DNA of 64,000 bases from Candidatus Roizmanbacteria bacterium (GTDB lineage Bacteria > Patescibacteriota > Microgenomatia > UBA1406 > GWC2-37-13), in NCBI GenBank assembly GCA_016214055.1, contig JACRPE010000021.1, positions 1 through 64,000 on the forward strand. Direction: 5' to 3'. Shown piece by piece: positions 32,676 to 41,670 of this stretch (position 1 is its first letter; each line of letters begins with the position of its first letter). The notes under the pieces were generated by a model. It made no database searches and had not been told where the DNA came from. It saw nothing but the letters and a program-made list of their open reading frames with translations. The translations under genes and the position numbers were made by a program.

Positions 32676-32699
32676 ACATTCATGTTAATAAAATTGATT

Positions 32700-34079
32700 T
32701 TAAAAAACAAGCATGAGGCCTACGCCCATAATAATGAGTGAAAAGCTTGTAATAATTGGTATCGACGAGCTCCCTCCGGTGCGGGGTGTTTGCGGTGACG
32801 GTTGGACCGTCGGATAGGTCATGACAGTGGTTGGTGATATGGCCAAAGTTGGTTTTGGAGTAACTGAAAGGGATGGGGCAGGAGAGGGAGTGACTTGCGG
32901 TGTTGATGTTATGACGATGGTAGGAGATAGGGAGGGAGAGATAACTGCGGTCGGTACTAAGGTTGGCTCTCCAGTTGCAACTCCCAAGACCTGTTCTCCG
33001 CTTTTGGCAATGGTAAAATTCCGCTGTACGGTGACCTTCCCTCCCCTTTCATCTTTTGAGGTGACGGTGGCAATATACGTCCCCGCCCCCATCGGAGTAT
33101 CGGGTAACACTCTCCACTTTCCGCTTTTGTCAACATTTGTTCTGAATGCAAATTGCGGCTTTGAATTGATAAATACGAATACATCATTCCCCGGAATACC
33201 GCCGCCATTTATGAGGGGGCGTGATGCGGGTATGATGCCATTTTCAATCGGATAACTGACAAAAAATACCGGTTTTGATCCTGAACTTTCCTTGTCTGTT
33301 GCGGCAAGGACTTCTCCTTTTGCCAGTAAACGGTAATTTTTACCCAAAACGATAGTCTGCTGCATTGGCGCGATGCCCGCAAGGGTTGAGGTAACAATCG
33401 AACTCTGATTTCCTTCTCCCAAGTATTCAATCTCAACTTTGAGTTTGTCTGATATGTCTGATACTATTTTACCGCTCATCCGATCGACCAGAATGTGGAG
33501 AGGAATAAGCCACTCCCCTGTCTCCTTTGTGAGAACAAGTAATGGTCGCTTATCTTCAATCTGTAATAGAACGAAAATGTTCCGTGCGGAGAGCCCGCTT
33601 GCAAGCGTGGCTTTTCCATAGGCCGGTTTGAAACTGTATTTCTGTGAGTTCTGATGAGGAGTTTTCATAAAAAAGGGCTTACTTCGGTTATCAGCATATG
33701 CGCCCTTACTATTCACTATTTGATAATAATAATCCGTATTTGCTTTGAGATTTTTCAGTACCGCATAATGATACGTATATGCTAGTGTTGCGGGTGCCAA
33801 ATCACGTTCATCGTACGCAATTTTATCCAGCTCATCCTCTTTCTCGCCGTACCTGACCCAGCCGCCTTCAGCACTCGCTGATTCCCAAAAAATACCTATC
33901 TGATTTGAGGTTAAATTCACAATTTCACGTCTTTTTAATGTCTCACTTATTACCGGCGTTTGAAAAGAAGTTTTTTGTGATCTGATAACCAAACCGAGAA
34001 ATAATAAACAAATACCCCATACAACAAAAAGGGGGACGAGGGAAGTTTTTTTTTGAAGATAAAGTTTGCTGTAAATCAT
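32700..34079 (-). CDS. Surface protein with fibronectin III-like domain and TPRTGG sorting-type end
   Basis: 459 residues. N-terminal hydrophobic segment (LVPLFVVWGICLLFLGLVI). A fibronectin type III-like domain at about 45-140 (IVNLTSNQIGIFWESAS; YHYAVLKNLKANTDYYYQIVN). A beta-rich middle, and an Ig-like repeat near 285-360 (NGGGIPGNDVFVFINSKPQFAF). A Pro/Thr/Ser stalk follows. The C-terminus has TPRTGGSS and a hydrophobic segment, like a sortase signal with Arg in the variable place but without the leading Leu of LPXTG. Probably exposed at the cell surface or as a pilus-associated adhesin. It starts 2 bases after the small 61-aa gene. Confidence 0.7.
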   Translation of the reverse strand: MIYSKLYLQKKTSLVPLFVVWGICLLFLGLVIRSQKTSFQTPVISETLKRREIVNLTSNQIGIFWESASAEGGWVRYGEKEDELDKIAYDERDLAPATLAYTYHYAVLKNLKANTDYYYQIVNSKGAYADNRSKPFFMKTPHQNSQKYSFKPAYGKATLASGLSARNIFVLLQIEDKRPLLVLTKETGEWLIPLHILVDRMSGKIVSDISDKLKVEIEYLGEGNQSSIVTSTLAGIAPMQQTIVLGKNYRLLAKGEVLAATDKESSGSKPVFFVSYPIENGIIPASRPLINGGGIPGNDVFVFINSKPQFAFRTNVDKSGKWRVLPDTPMGAGTYIATVTSKDERGGKVTVQRNFTIAKSGEQVLGVATGEPTLVPTAVISPSLSPTIVITSTPQVTPSPAPSLSVTPKPTLAISPTTVMTYPTVQPSPQTPRTGGSSSIPIITSFSLIIMGVGLMLVF

Positions 34080-34081
34080 GT

Positions 34082-34267
34082 CTATTCCACCTTCTGCTTT
34101 AAAACTTCAATTACTTTTTGATCCATCTGATAATTGGGAACTTCTACGGGTTTGAATCCTATCTGCATATTAATCTTCTGTTGTATGTGGTAAATATCTA
34201 TGACTACCCACGCAACAATCGTCAAAAAAACCGCAATAGAGAAAATAAATACTTCTGTCCTTTTCAT
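34082..34267 (-). CDS. Small single-pass membrane protein, 61 aa, in the pil operon
   Basis: Hydrophobic segment VFIFSIAVFLTIVAWVVIDIY near residues 6-26, then a basic or acidic helical part ending VIEVLKQKVE. No family is recognised. Its ATG overlaps the pilO stop (ATGA), so it is translated with pilO. By position it may take the place of a small pilus assembly factor. Confidence 0.65.
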   Translation of the reverse strand: MKRTEVFIFSIAVFLTIVAWVVIDIYHIQQKINMQIGFKPVEVPNYQMDQKVIEVLKQKVE

Positions 34268-34842
34268 AGATAATACCCCTCCAAATCAATTTTTATATCC
34301 AACTCAGCGCTTGATGAAGCGCTTTTTTCGTTTCGGTCAAGAGTGACGCTTTTGAGTGTTTTTAATCGCCTTTCGGTTATCAGATAATTGACAAACTCTC
34401 TCGCGTCTCTAAAGCCAGCGTGTGTTGCGATATTGACCGTGAGGATATTCTTTTTTGTCCTCACTGTCTTATCTTTCAGATCAATTTTGCTTATATTAAT
34501 TTGTGTCACAATAATCCCCGATGATGATGCGGCGGCTTCGATGTCCTGAACAAGCTTATTTATCTGGGGAGTCGACGATACGGCCTGATCCAACAGGTAT
34601 AAATCACTTCTGTTTGTCTCGAGAAATGTCTGGATATTGATAATTTTTTTGATGACATTTTCATATCCCGTATCCAAAATCTGTAATTTCCCCAGTTCTT
34701 CCTGAAGAGAAAACACATTCACCAAGTTGGGTCGGATGACAAAAAAAATAAAGAAGGAAAAGATAAGAAAAAAGATAATGGCGTAGGTATAATCTTTTGC
34801 CTTTTTTGAAGTAAATTGTTTGATTAAAGATTCTTTATCCAT
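34264..34842 (-). CDS. pilO: PilO-like type IV pilus inner-membrane protein
   Basis: 192 residues: N-terminal hydrophobic segment (YTYAIIFFLIFSFFIFFVI near 18-36), a coiled-coil region (VFSLQEELGKLQILDTGYENVIKKI) and a C-terminal ferredoxin-like domain (GIIVTQINIS; ILTVNIATHAGFRDAREFVNYL). This is the PilO plan; PilO pairs with PilN to link the cytoplasmic PilM to the outer assembly machinery. Called from order and topology as well as sequence. Directly downstream of pilN (5-base gap). Confidence 0.75.
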   Translation of the reverse strand: MDKESLIKQFTSKKAKDYTYAIIFFLIFSFFIFFVIRPNLVNVFSLQEELGKLQILDTGYENVIKKIINIQTFLETNRSDLYLLDQAVSSTPQINKLVQDIEAAASSSGIIVTQINISKIDLKDKTVRTKKNILTVNIATHAGFRDAREFVNYLITERRLKTLKSVTLDRNEKSASSSAELDIKIDLEGYYL

Positions 34843-34847
34843 TTTGT

Positions 34848-35378
34848 CTATTTTTTTGGTAAAAAATTGTAGAGCTTAAACGGTGTGCGGAAACTGTCCT
34901 CCTCACGCCGTATACTCCCTAAACTGATGGTTTTAAATACTTTATCAGCTTTTAGTTTGTCTAGAAATATTTTGATGATGGCCGAATCTTCAGATATCCC
35001 TTCAAATTCCATCCCTTTCTCATTTATAACCATGTGCGTAACTCTCATCTTGTCAGGGAATACACTCAAAAAGTAGCTGAGCATCTGTTGAAAAGAGCTT
35101 TGCTTCACCAGTATGTCTTTTATTTCCCGTGTTTTCAGATCTATGGCTTGAGCCTCCTTTAATAAGGGGTTTGATACCTGGACAATCTCCTGCTTTTGCT
35201 TCAGCTCATCCCGCAGATCAATCACTTCCTGATCAATCTTAAAACGGTAAAAAAAGACGGCAATTACCACAATTTGAGTCACCACAAGAATATACCTCAA
35301 ATAATGAAGTGCAAAGTAAATGATCTTACCTGAAATATCCTTTTCTTTTTCTTGGAGAAGGTTAATCTGATATTTCAT
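34848..35378 (-). CDS. pilN: PilN-like type IV pilus inner-membrane protein
   Basis: 176 residues. The start MKYQINLLQEKE matches the INLLP-type motif of PilN that binds PilM. A hydrophobic segment follows (YILVVTQIVVIAVFFYRF near 29-46), then a coiled coil (DLRDELKQKQEIVQV) and a ferredoxin-like domain (MRVTHMVINEKGMEFEG). The ATG overlaps the rpsT stop (ATGA). The PilM-type partner may be the 675-aa protein at 21898-23925, though it is far away. Confidence 0.78.
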   Translation of the reverse strand: MKYQINLLQEKEKDISGKIIYFALHYLRYILVVTQIVVIAVFFYRFKIDQEVIDLRDELKQKQEIVQVSNPLLKEAQAIDLKTREIKDILVKQSSFQQMLSYFLSVFPDKMRVTHMVINEKGMEFEGISEDSAIIKIFLDKLKADKVFKTISLGSIRREEDSFRTPFKLYNFLPKK

Positions 35379-35629
35379 TTTTTTACATTCGATAATTTCA
35401 TAACTCTTGATTTGAGTCTGGCGGCTTTATTTTTGTGGATCAGTTTTCGTTTTACGGCACGGTCGATGATGGAGACCGTTTTTTTGGTCTTATCCGGCGT
35501 CCGCTCCTCACCTTTCAGTTTCGTTATTAATTTTATCGCTTTTTGCATCGCTTGTACATAAAAGGCGTTGTGTTTGGTACGTTTTATGTCTTTTCGCATT
35601 TTCTTCTTCGCAGATTGAATATTGGGCAT
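35375..35629 (-). CDS. rpsT: 30S ribosomal protein S20 (bS20)
   Basis: 84 residues, highly basic and helical: MPNIQSAKKKMRKDIKRTKHN at the start, KTVSIIDRAVKRKLIHKNKAARLKSR near the end. It binds 16S rRNA in the body of the 30S subunit. Upstream is a strong Shine-Dalgarno sequence (GGGAGGTGA, about 6 bases before ATG), so this gene is not leaderless, unlike several others here. It overlaps the pilN start by 4 bases; joining a ribosomal gene to pilus genes is unusual. Confidence 0.93.
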   Translation of the reverse strand: MPNIQSAKKKMRKDIKRTKHNAFYVQAMQKAIKLITKLKGEERTPDKTKKTVSIIDRAVKRKLIHKNKAARLKSRVMKLSNVKK

Positions 35630-35706
35630 ACAATATCACCTCCCTACATAAAACTATTAAATAACAATTAATCACTACCCTTAAAGTAAGTATATATCAT
35701 CCGGGC

Positions 35707-36186
35707 CTACATTTCATATTCTTTTTCAAATATTTTGTCCCCATACGAACCGCTAAATTTCAATGTCGCCTTTACCTTCCCAACCACCTCATGATACACA
35801 CATCGTCCCGAGGAACAAGTCCCGAGCGTAATCTGCTTATTAAATTCTTTTTGGTTTTCACCCAGTGTGACCGTACCCAAAACTCCTTGTAGACCTTTTT
35901 GTTTTTCCTGGTAGGACAGTTCATATTCAACCGTCTGCGTACCCGGGGGTACTTCTTCGACTTTTAATTCGGCGTCTTTTTTCCCCACGCCTGAGGTAAG
36001 TTGCACCTTAACCGATGCGTCAACAGTAGGCGCAACATTTTCACCCTGGTTTAAGACGTTGTTCGTTTTCAAAGCATTTTCATTTTGGCCGTTTTTCGGC
36101 ATAAAAAAATAGTAGGAAGCCGCGCCTATTATCAATACAACCGCCCCTCCAATCAACAGTGTTTTCTTCGAAGTCAGTAAATTCAT
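35707..36186 (-). CDS. Membrane-anchored exported protein of unknown function, 159 aa
   Basis: An N-terminal anchor (TLLIGGAVVLIIGAASYYFF near 9-28) precedes a polar linker and a beta-rich exterior domain (VKVQLTSGVGKKDAELKVEEVPPG; TVTLGENQKEFNKQITLGTCSSGRCVYHE). Two cysteines in TCSSGRC could form a disulfide. No family is recognised. Located 9 bases after glyS on the same strand. Confidence 0.6.
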   Translation of the reverse strand: MNLLTSKKTLLIGGAVVLIIGAASYYFFMPKNGQNENALKTNNVLNQGENVAPTVDASVKVQLTSGVGKKDAELKVEEVPPGTQTVEYELSYQEKQKGLQGVLGTVTLGENQKEFNKQITLGTCSSGRCVYHEVVGKVKATLKFSGSYGDKIFEKEYEM

Positions 36187-36195
36187 ATAAAAAAA

Positions 36196-37557
36196 TTAAA
36201 TTGATAACTTTTCTTTCATAAATGCGGATACTTTATCCAGGGGAACCCTCTCTTGTTTCATCGAATCACGCTCACGCACGGTTACCATCTGATCTTCAAG
36301 TGACTGATAGTCCACGGTGACGCAATAGGGAGTCCCTATCTCATCCTGTCTACGATACATTTTACCAATATTCCCCGCGTTGTCATACTCAGCCGTCATA
36401 TCAACCTTAAGGGAATGATATAACTCTTCAGCTAATTTTACGAGTTTTTCGTCTTTTTGTAAGGGAAACACTGCCACTTTAATCGGAGCAATCTTTGGAT
36501 CTAATTTTAAATATACCCGCTCGGAGTCATTCACTTTGTCAACCGTGTACGCATCTTCAAGCACGATGCCAACCAGGCGGGAAAGTCCAAACGTAGGCTC
36601 AATAACATGAGGGATATATTTCTCCCCCGTCTTTGCGTCAAGGTACTGGAGGTCTTTTCCTGAATGTTTCATGTGATTTTTAAGATCAAAATCGGTTCGA
36701 TAGGCCAATCCGAACATTTCTTTCCAACCGAAGGGAAAGTTATACTCAATGTCCATCGTCTTCTTTGAATAGTGAGACCGCTCAAACTCCTCATGTTCAC
36801 GCCACCTGAGTTTGGATGCGGTTATCCCGAGAGATAAGGCCCATTCCCACATGTTTTTCTTCCAAAAGGCGTACGCCTCTTCCCATTTTGAAGGATGTAT
36901 AAAATATTCAAATTCCATAAGGTCAAATTCCATGGTGCGAAATACGGACCGGCCCAATGTAATCTCGTTTCGAAAGGCTTTTCCTTGCTGTGCTATCCCA
37001 AAGGGGATTTTTACACGTAAAGAATTCAGGACATTTTTAAAATTGAGGAATATTCCCTGGGCAATCTCTCCCCGTAAATAGAGAGTAGATTTTTCGTCTT
37101 CGACTATACCCATTTTCGTCTCAAAAAGGAGATTGAATTTTCTGACGTCGGTGAGGTCTTCTTTTCCGCATTTTGGACACTTTAACTTATGTTCCCGAAT
37201 TATTTCGGTCAATTTTTCCACGGGAAGTCCTTCAACTTTTATACCTTTCACTTTGTCTTCTATGAGATGATCGGCACGAGTCCTGAATTTACAATTCCGG
37301 CAGTCTACTAAAGAATCGGTAAATCCGGATACGTGTCCTGAGGCCTCCCATACCTGGGGATTTAAGAAAATACTCGCATCCAAGCCCACCATATCGGACC
37401 GCGAGAGTACAAAGGTGTGCCACCAGGAATCGCGGATATTGTTCTTTAACAAAGTCCCGTAGTGTCCGAAGTCCCAGGAGTTTGCGAGTCCTCCATAGAT
37501 ATCTGATGACGGATACAAAAAACCCCTTCTTTTACACAACGCAATAATATCATCCAT
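36196..37557 (-). CDS. glyS: Glycyl-tRNA synthetase, dimeric class II type
   Basis: 453 residues of the alpha2-type GlyRS (eukaryote/Gram-positive type), not the alpha2beta2 type. Starts with LCKRRGFLYPSSDIYGG. Zinc-finger-like cysteines in VDCRNCKF and LKCPKCGKED lie in the insertion. Motif 2 is GKAFRNEITLGRSVFRTMEFDLMEFEYF and motif 3 HVIEPTFGLSRLV. The C-terminal anticodon-binding domain has KVAVFPLQKDEKL and GTPYCVTVDYQSLEDQMVTVRERDS. The start ATG at 37557 is the first of the frame. It follows recO by 7 bases. Confidence 0.95.
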   Translation of the reverse strand: MDDIIALCKRRGFLYPSSDIYGGLANSWDFGHYGTLLKNNIRDSWWHTFVLSRSDMVGLDASIFLNPQVWEASGHVSGFTDSLVDCRNCKFRTRADHLIEDKVKGIKVEGLPVEKLTEIIREHKLKCPKCGKEDLTDVRKFNLLFETKMGIVEDEKSTLYLRGEIAQGIFLNFKNVLNSLRVKIPFGIAQQGKAFRNEITLGRSVFRTMEFDLMEFEYFIHPSKWEEAYAFWKKNMWEWALSLGITASKLRWREHEEFERSHYSKKTMDIEYNFPFGWKEMFGLAYRTDFDLKNHMKHSGKDLQYLDAKTGEKYIPHVIEPTFGLSRLVGIVLEDAYTVDKVNDSERVYLKLDPKIAPIKVAVFPLQKDEKLVKLAEELYHSLKVDMTAEYDNAGNIGKMYRRQDEIGTPYCVTVDYQSLEDQMVTVRERDSMKQERVPLDKVSAFMKEKLSI

Positions 37558-37564
37558 ACTTCAA

Positions 37565-38089
37565 TTATATAATAAATGGGGGGATTTTTTTACCCGTTAT
37601 CTCCTCAATCTTTTGCACCACCTCAGATAAAGTCTCGGAATGGGAACTGTACCCAAAAAGCTCAAGGAGTTTATTACAGTAATAGGCTGTCCTGACGCGT
37701 GAAAAATTATTTTTTGACAGCTCAATGAGGAATTTTTTTAATAATGTATAGACGGTATCTTCCCGTGCGCGTTCGGGAAGAAGTTGGTCAAGAATATATA
37801 AAAAAAAGTAGAGTTCCTTTTGCAGATTGGTGTCTTTCTTTATCTGAGAAAAAATGGAGGTAATCTCCGCACTTTGAAGATAATAGTGGTCCAGTCTGCG
37901 ATACAAAACTACCCGGATGAGGTTGCCTGTCATGAGGGATGAGATCCTTCGGCTTACCATGCTCCGCACCCCTTTTGCAGTTGCCGTTATCTTCCCTTCC
38001 TCTTGGGTAAATAGGGTTATGAAAGCGTCCCGGTTCAGAAGATATTTCCTCTTGAGCACCACTGCCTCAGTTTTGAGATGCCTTTGCAT
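37565..38089 (-). CDS. recO: DNA repair protein RecO, short form
   Basis: 174 residues, shorter than the usual 230-250. The N-terminal OB fold is clear (TEAVVLKRKYLLNRDAFITLFTQEEGKITATAKGVR, a RecO signature). The middle is helical (LQKELYFFLYILDQLLPE). The C-terminal zinc-finger and part of the helical domain seem to be missing. RecO loads RecA with RecR onto SSB-coated single strands. Ends a few bases before glyS; starts 4 bases after the DUF4012 stop. Confidence 0.85.
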   Translation of the reverse strand: MQRHLKTEAVVLKRKYLLNRDAFITLFTQEEGKITATAKGVRSMVSRRISSLMTGNLIRVVLYRRLDHYYLQSAEITSIFSQIKKDTNLQKELYFFLYILDQLLPERAREDTVYTLLKKFLIELSKNNFSRVRTAYYCNKLLELFGYSSHSETLSEVVQKIEEITGKKIPPFII

Positions 38090-38093
38090 AAAA

Positions 38094-39926
38094 CTAATTT
38101 TTTATCTCCACGTCTTTTACTTGATCGCCGTTGTACAGCACCTTGCCGTTCAGATCTACTTTCAGTTTTTGACTTATGACACCCGGCTGTTTTTGTACAT
38201 ACAGTTTGTAGTTTTGAGACTGTATTTTTTCAGGCAAGGTATAGGTAACGACAATTTTAGCAAGCCCCTCAGTCGGTACTTCAAGAAAACCTTCAAACAC
38301 CGTTTTACCTAACTCATCGTACGTTTTTACCGGTTTGGTTGATCCTTTGAATTCGACAAGCTTCGAGCCTGCCGGAACATATACCCGTACCCAATTGCGG
38401 AGTATGGCGTTGAGACAAAGAATCCGTTCCTGATTCCGGTTGCAATTTGAAGCGGGAGCCGGGTTTTTATATTCAACAGTTACCTCTCTTTTAAGTTTTC
38501 CGCCCTCGTCTGTGGAATGGGATGTAATCGTTTCTGTTACGAAAAGGTTCGATTTTGCACCAGCAAAGTTCACATTATTAACATGAAGGAAGTCCCCATT
38601 ATACTCACGGATTCGTCCCGCAAAATTGAGCTTTTCAATGGATTGCTGGATTTCCGCATCGGTAAAGTAGAGAAGAATGTGCTTTTCCTCGAGATTGCGG
38701 AACATCATCTGTACCAATGTCCCCCAGTACTTTGAAGGAGAAAAACCAATTGCTTTATAGAAGAGTTCATACATCAGACTTCCCAATATTCCCTTTCTGT
38801 TTTCTTTTTGGTAACCCACCTCTTCTCCAACGATGTTGAAGAGTTTCCAAAGGACCTGAGGACAGTTACAATTTTTATTGATCTCGGCCGAAAAATTAAC
38901 TCCATTTGCCTGCGTATCTCCAAATATCGTCAACATGTCAACCAGTATCTTTGAGTCAAGAAAAATGATACCGTCATAATTTACCCGAGCGCCACTTTTT
39001 TTATAAAGACTGTTGAATATCTCAACTGACTTGACAAGATCGGGTGACAGATTACTGTCCCGGATCCAAAACGTATTCACACCTTTGTGGTAGGTCAATA
39101 TTTCAGAAGGAACCTTGGGACGGTCGTTAATGGTTGCGTCAAGCGCATAAATATCATCAGAGCGGTCAATCGTGATTTTTCCGTTTTTCATTTTAAATAC
39201 TGCGTACGCGGTTAAGAACCCCCCCGTTGCTCTTCTTTCTTTATCGTTTTGAAAAAGAAGGAGATATGTTTTTTCTTTTTTTGCCCCAAAGATCGTTGGA
39301 ATATTTTTGAGTAAGGGCTTCGCATCAACAAACAGGGATGCCATACCGGTAAACTGATCTTTTATGTTGGTAATTTGACTCATAACTTCAGTTTTTCCAA
39401 TTTTTTCCGGGTAACGGTGAGGGTCAATTTGATCTATTTTCTCCCCCGCGATTTTAATATTGTCAGAAATTGAATCAATTTTTCCCAAAACCTTATCAAG
39501 AGTTAAAATGGCAGTCTGCAGTCTCCCCTCGGTAGACTTCTCCACAAATGAACTCTGGCCTTTTTTAAAACCGATAAGGTCAGCATAGGGAGTGATTGCG
39601 GCAATTGCGTCCTCTCCGGCTTTGATGACATAACTCCCTGCCTCTACCCCCCGTTTAAAGTCGGCAACATAAGGAATAAATGAAGCCCAATAGACCGTCT
39701 TTGATTCATTCTCGAAGTCGGTATAGGTTTGGACAAAACCTTTCATCTTTGAATTAAGAAGATCAATGTCATTTTTGGAAAATACCTGCTTCATGTCACG
39801 CGCCGCGCTCAACACGGCATTTCCTTTTGCTTTTATTTTCATGGCAGGAATATAAGCCACAAAGTAAAGGAAACCGGCTAAGGCAATGACTATAATGAAC
39901 AAAAATAGAAAAAATGATTTTTTCAT
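38094..39926 (-). CDS. DUF4012 membrane protein
   Basis: 610 residues. N-terminal hydrophobic segment (FFLFLFIIVIALAGFLYFVAYIP). The DUF4012 core contains KTYLLLFQNDKERRATGGFLTAYAVFKMKNG (near 225-255) and a later part with ILLYFTDAEIQQSIEKLNFAG. DUF4012 proteins are common in CPR and Actinobacteria and often lie in polysaccharide clusters; their function is not known. It follows the sugar transferase gene by 15 bases, which fits a role in building or exporting the surface polymer. Confidence 0.88.
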   Translation of the reverse strand: MKKSFFLFLFIIVIALAGFLYFVAYIPAMKIKAKGNAVLSAARDMKQVFSKNDIDLLNSKMKGFVQTYTDFENESKTVYWASFIPYVADFKRGVEAGSYVIKAGEDAIAAITPYADLIGFKKGQSSFVEKSTEGRLQTAILTLDKVLGKIDSISDNIKIAGEKIDQIDPHRYPEKIGKTEVMSQITNIKDQFTGMASLFVDAKPLLKNIPTIFGAKKEKTYLLLFQNDKERRATGGFLTAYAVFKMKNGKITIDRSDDIYALDATINDRPKVPSEILTYHKGVNTFWIRDSNLSPDLVKSVEIFNSLYKKSGARVNYDGIIFLDSKILVDMLTIFGDTQANGVNFSAEINKNCNCPQVLWKLFNIVGEEVGYQKENRKGILGSLMYELFYKAIGFSPSKYWGTLVQMMFRNLEEKHILLYFTDAEIQQSIEKLNFAGRIREYNGDFLHVNNVNFAGAKSNLFVTETITSHSTDEGGKLKREVTVEYKNPAPASNCNRNQERILCLNAILRNWVRVYVPAGSKLVEFKGSTKPVKTYDELGKTVFEGFLEVPTEGLAKIVVTYTLPEKIQSQNYKLYVQKQPGVISQKLKVDLNGKVLYNGDQVKDVEIKN

Positions 39927-39941
39927 AAGGTAAAAATTAGC

Positions 39942-40580
39942 CTAAATCGCTCCCCGACCTGTGATCATCACCAGAGGGGTTTGCAAAATTATTTTAAGAT
40001 CCTCCCCTAAAGATATATTATGCACGTATCGGGCATCTATTGCAATGCGTTTATCAAAATTGATCTCTGACCGGCCCGTCACCTGCCATAAACCGGTAAT
40101 GCCGGGCTTGACGGAGAGTGCATCTGAAACATACTTTTTTGTATTGGGATGTTCTTTCTGCTGATTTTCAAGCTCGTCAGGGTAGTATGCCCGTGGTCCG
40201 ACCAGACTCATCTCTCCCCGAAGCACATTCAAAAGCTGGGGAATCTCGTCGAGGGAATGTTTACGGATAAACTTGCCAACGCGAGTGATGCGTGGATCAT
40301 TTTTAAGTTTATAGCTTCCCTTTTTATATTCCTCATATAGTTCTTTAAAACGCCGGTCCGTGCGAAGAAGAAGGTGTGCGTTTTGTATCATCGATCTGAA
40401 TTTGTACATTTTAAACTTTTTTCCCTTTTGTCCGACCCTCTCGGGAACATCGGCAAATACGGGGCCGGATGAATCAAGCTTTATGGCGATTGCTACCACC
40501 AGACATACCGGTAAAAAGAAAACAAGAAGAACGGATGAGGTGAAGATGTCGAATACTCTTTTGAAATATATCTTATACAT
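39942..40580 (-). CDS. Undecaprenyl-phosphate sugar-1-phosphate transferase (bacterial sugar transferase)
   Basis: About 212 residues, a monotopic/PglC-type phosphoglycosyl transferase. Starts [30 protein letters not shown], the re-entrant helix. Then the YKFRSM motif, the catalytic pair region [26 protein letters not shown], and [13 protein letters not shown]. It moves a sugar phosphate from a UDP- or GDP-sugar to undecaprenyl phosphate, the first membrane step of glycan synthesis. The ATG at 40580 (MYKIYFK) is chosen because it is 4 bases after the manC stop; a start at 40625 would overlap manC by 41 bases. Confidence 0.9.
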   Translation of the reverse strand: MYKIYFKRVFDIFTSSVLLVFFLPVCLVVAIAIKLDSSGPVFADVPERVGQKGKKFKMYKFRSMIQNAHLLLRTDRRFKELYEEYKKGSYKLKNDPRITRVGKFIRKHSLDEIPQLLNVLRGEMSLVGPRAYYPDELENQQKEHPNTKKYVSDALSVKPGITGLWQVTGRSEINFDKRIAIDARYVHNISLGEDLKIILQTPLVMITGRGAI

Positions 40581-40584
40581 GATA

Positions 40585-41670
40585 TCAGATAAGGTCTTCG
40601 TTTTCGGTCCCTTCAAAATTTTCAACGAGGGTCTTTATCTTGGAAACGGATGACTTCTTTGCGATTAAAATCACATCGTGGGTATTGACGATAATATGCT
40701 CATCCAGGTCTATTCCTACAATGAGTTTTTTTTCGTCATAGTTATATATGAGGGAGTCCCGCACATGCTCAAGGTAGGCTCTCCCCCGGATAATATTTTC
40801 ATAGGGATACTGCTCGAGAGCTTCCTTTAACGCCTCCCAAGCTCCTATATCGCTCCACCCGATGTCTTCAACGATAACCAACGCATTTTTCTTATCCAGA
40901 TTCTCCAGTATGGCATTATCAAAATTAATACTTTCCACCCGTCCATACTGCTTTTTCAAAACAGAAGTATAATCTTTCTTTCCCAGATGGGAGAGTATTT
41001 TTTCCGTATTCTTATAAATATTGGGAGCCAGTCTTTTGAAAGATTCATAGATAAATGCGGGGCTGGTTACAAAATAACCCAAATTCCAAGCATAATTCCC
41101 CGCTTTGAAGAATTTCTTGGCAGTTACAGCGTCTGGCCGGTACTTAAACCCCTCAAACGATAGAATATCGAGTTCATGAAACGTGTGGGCCACTTTACCG
41201 GTATGAATGTAGCCCAGATTCGTACTTTCATACCGGGGTTTATGCGCAATAAAAATGATGTTTTCCGGATTCTTTTGAATATACTCCCCCGCGGCTCCCA
41301 GTATTTTTTTGAAGAGCGCCACTTTTTTTACCAAGTGATCGCTCCACAATATGGCAACCGGCTCGTGGGGAAATTTTCGGTACAAAGTCCCCATCACGAG
41401 GGCTATTGCAGGTGCAACATCTTTCTTTTCCGGTTCAAGGAAATAATTTCCTTCAGGAATCTGGGGAAGTTGTTTGCGGATGGTATCGATATAAAGAATA
41501 TTGGTTGATATGTATATATCCTGAGGTGAAAAGTCCGGAGAAAGACGCTCTACCGCAAGCTGTAATGTAGACTTGTCACCCACCAGTTTTTCAAACTGTT
41601 TGGGTGATTTTTTCCTTGATAAAGGCCAAAGTCTCGTACCCGTTCCGCCTGCAAAGATGATTGCTTTCAT
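40585..41670 (-). CDS. manC: Mannose-1-phosphate guanylyltransferase
   Basis: 361 residues. The nucleotidyltransferase N-terminus FAGGTGTRLWPLSRKKSPKQF is the pyrophosphorylase signature (GGxGTRLWPLSR...PKQ). AILWSDHLV and the SINFDNAILENLDKK segment are typical of GMP-ManC. GDIGAW-type motif appears as DIGWSDIGAWEAL. The C-terminal isomerase (cupin) domain of bifunctional ManC/AlgA is missing, so this is the guanylyltransferase only. It makes GDP-mannose for the neighbouring glycosyltransferases. Its ATG overlaps the upstream GT stop (ATGA). Confidence 0.9.
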   Translation of the reverse strand: MKAIIFAGGTGTRLWPLSRKKSPKQFEKLVGDKSTLQLAVERLSPDFSPQDIYISTNILYIDTIRKQLPQIPEGNYFLEPEKKDVAPAIALVMGTLYRKFPHEPVAILWSDHLVKKVALFKKILGAAGEYIQKNPENIIFIAHKPRYESTNLGYIHTGKVAHTFHELDILSFEGFKYRPDAVTAKKFFKAGNYAWNLGYFVTSPAFIYESFKRLAPNIYKNTEKILSHLGKKDYTSVLKKQYGRVESINFDNAILENLDKKNALVIVEDIGWSDIGAWEALKEALEQYPYENIIRGRAYLEHVRDSLIYNYDEKKLIVGIDLDEHIIVNTHDVILIAKKSSVSKIKTLVENFEGTENEDLI

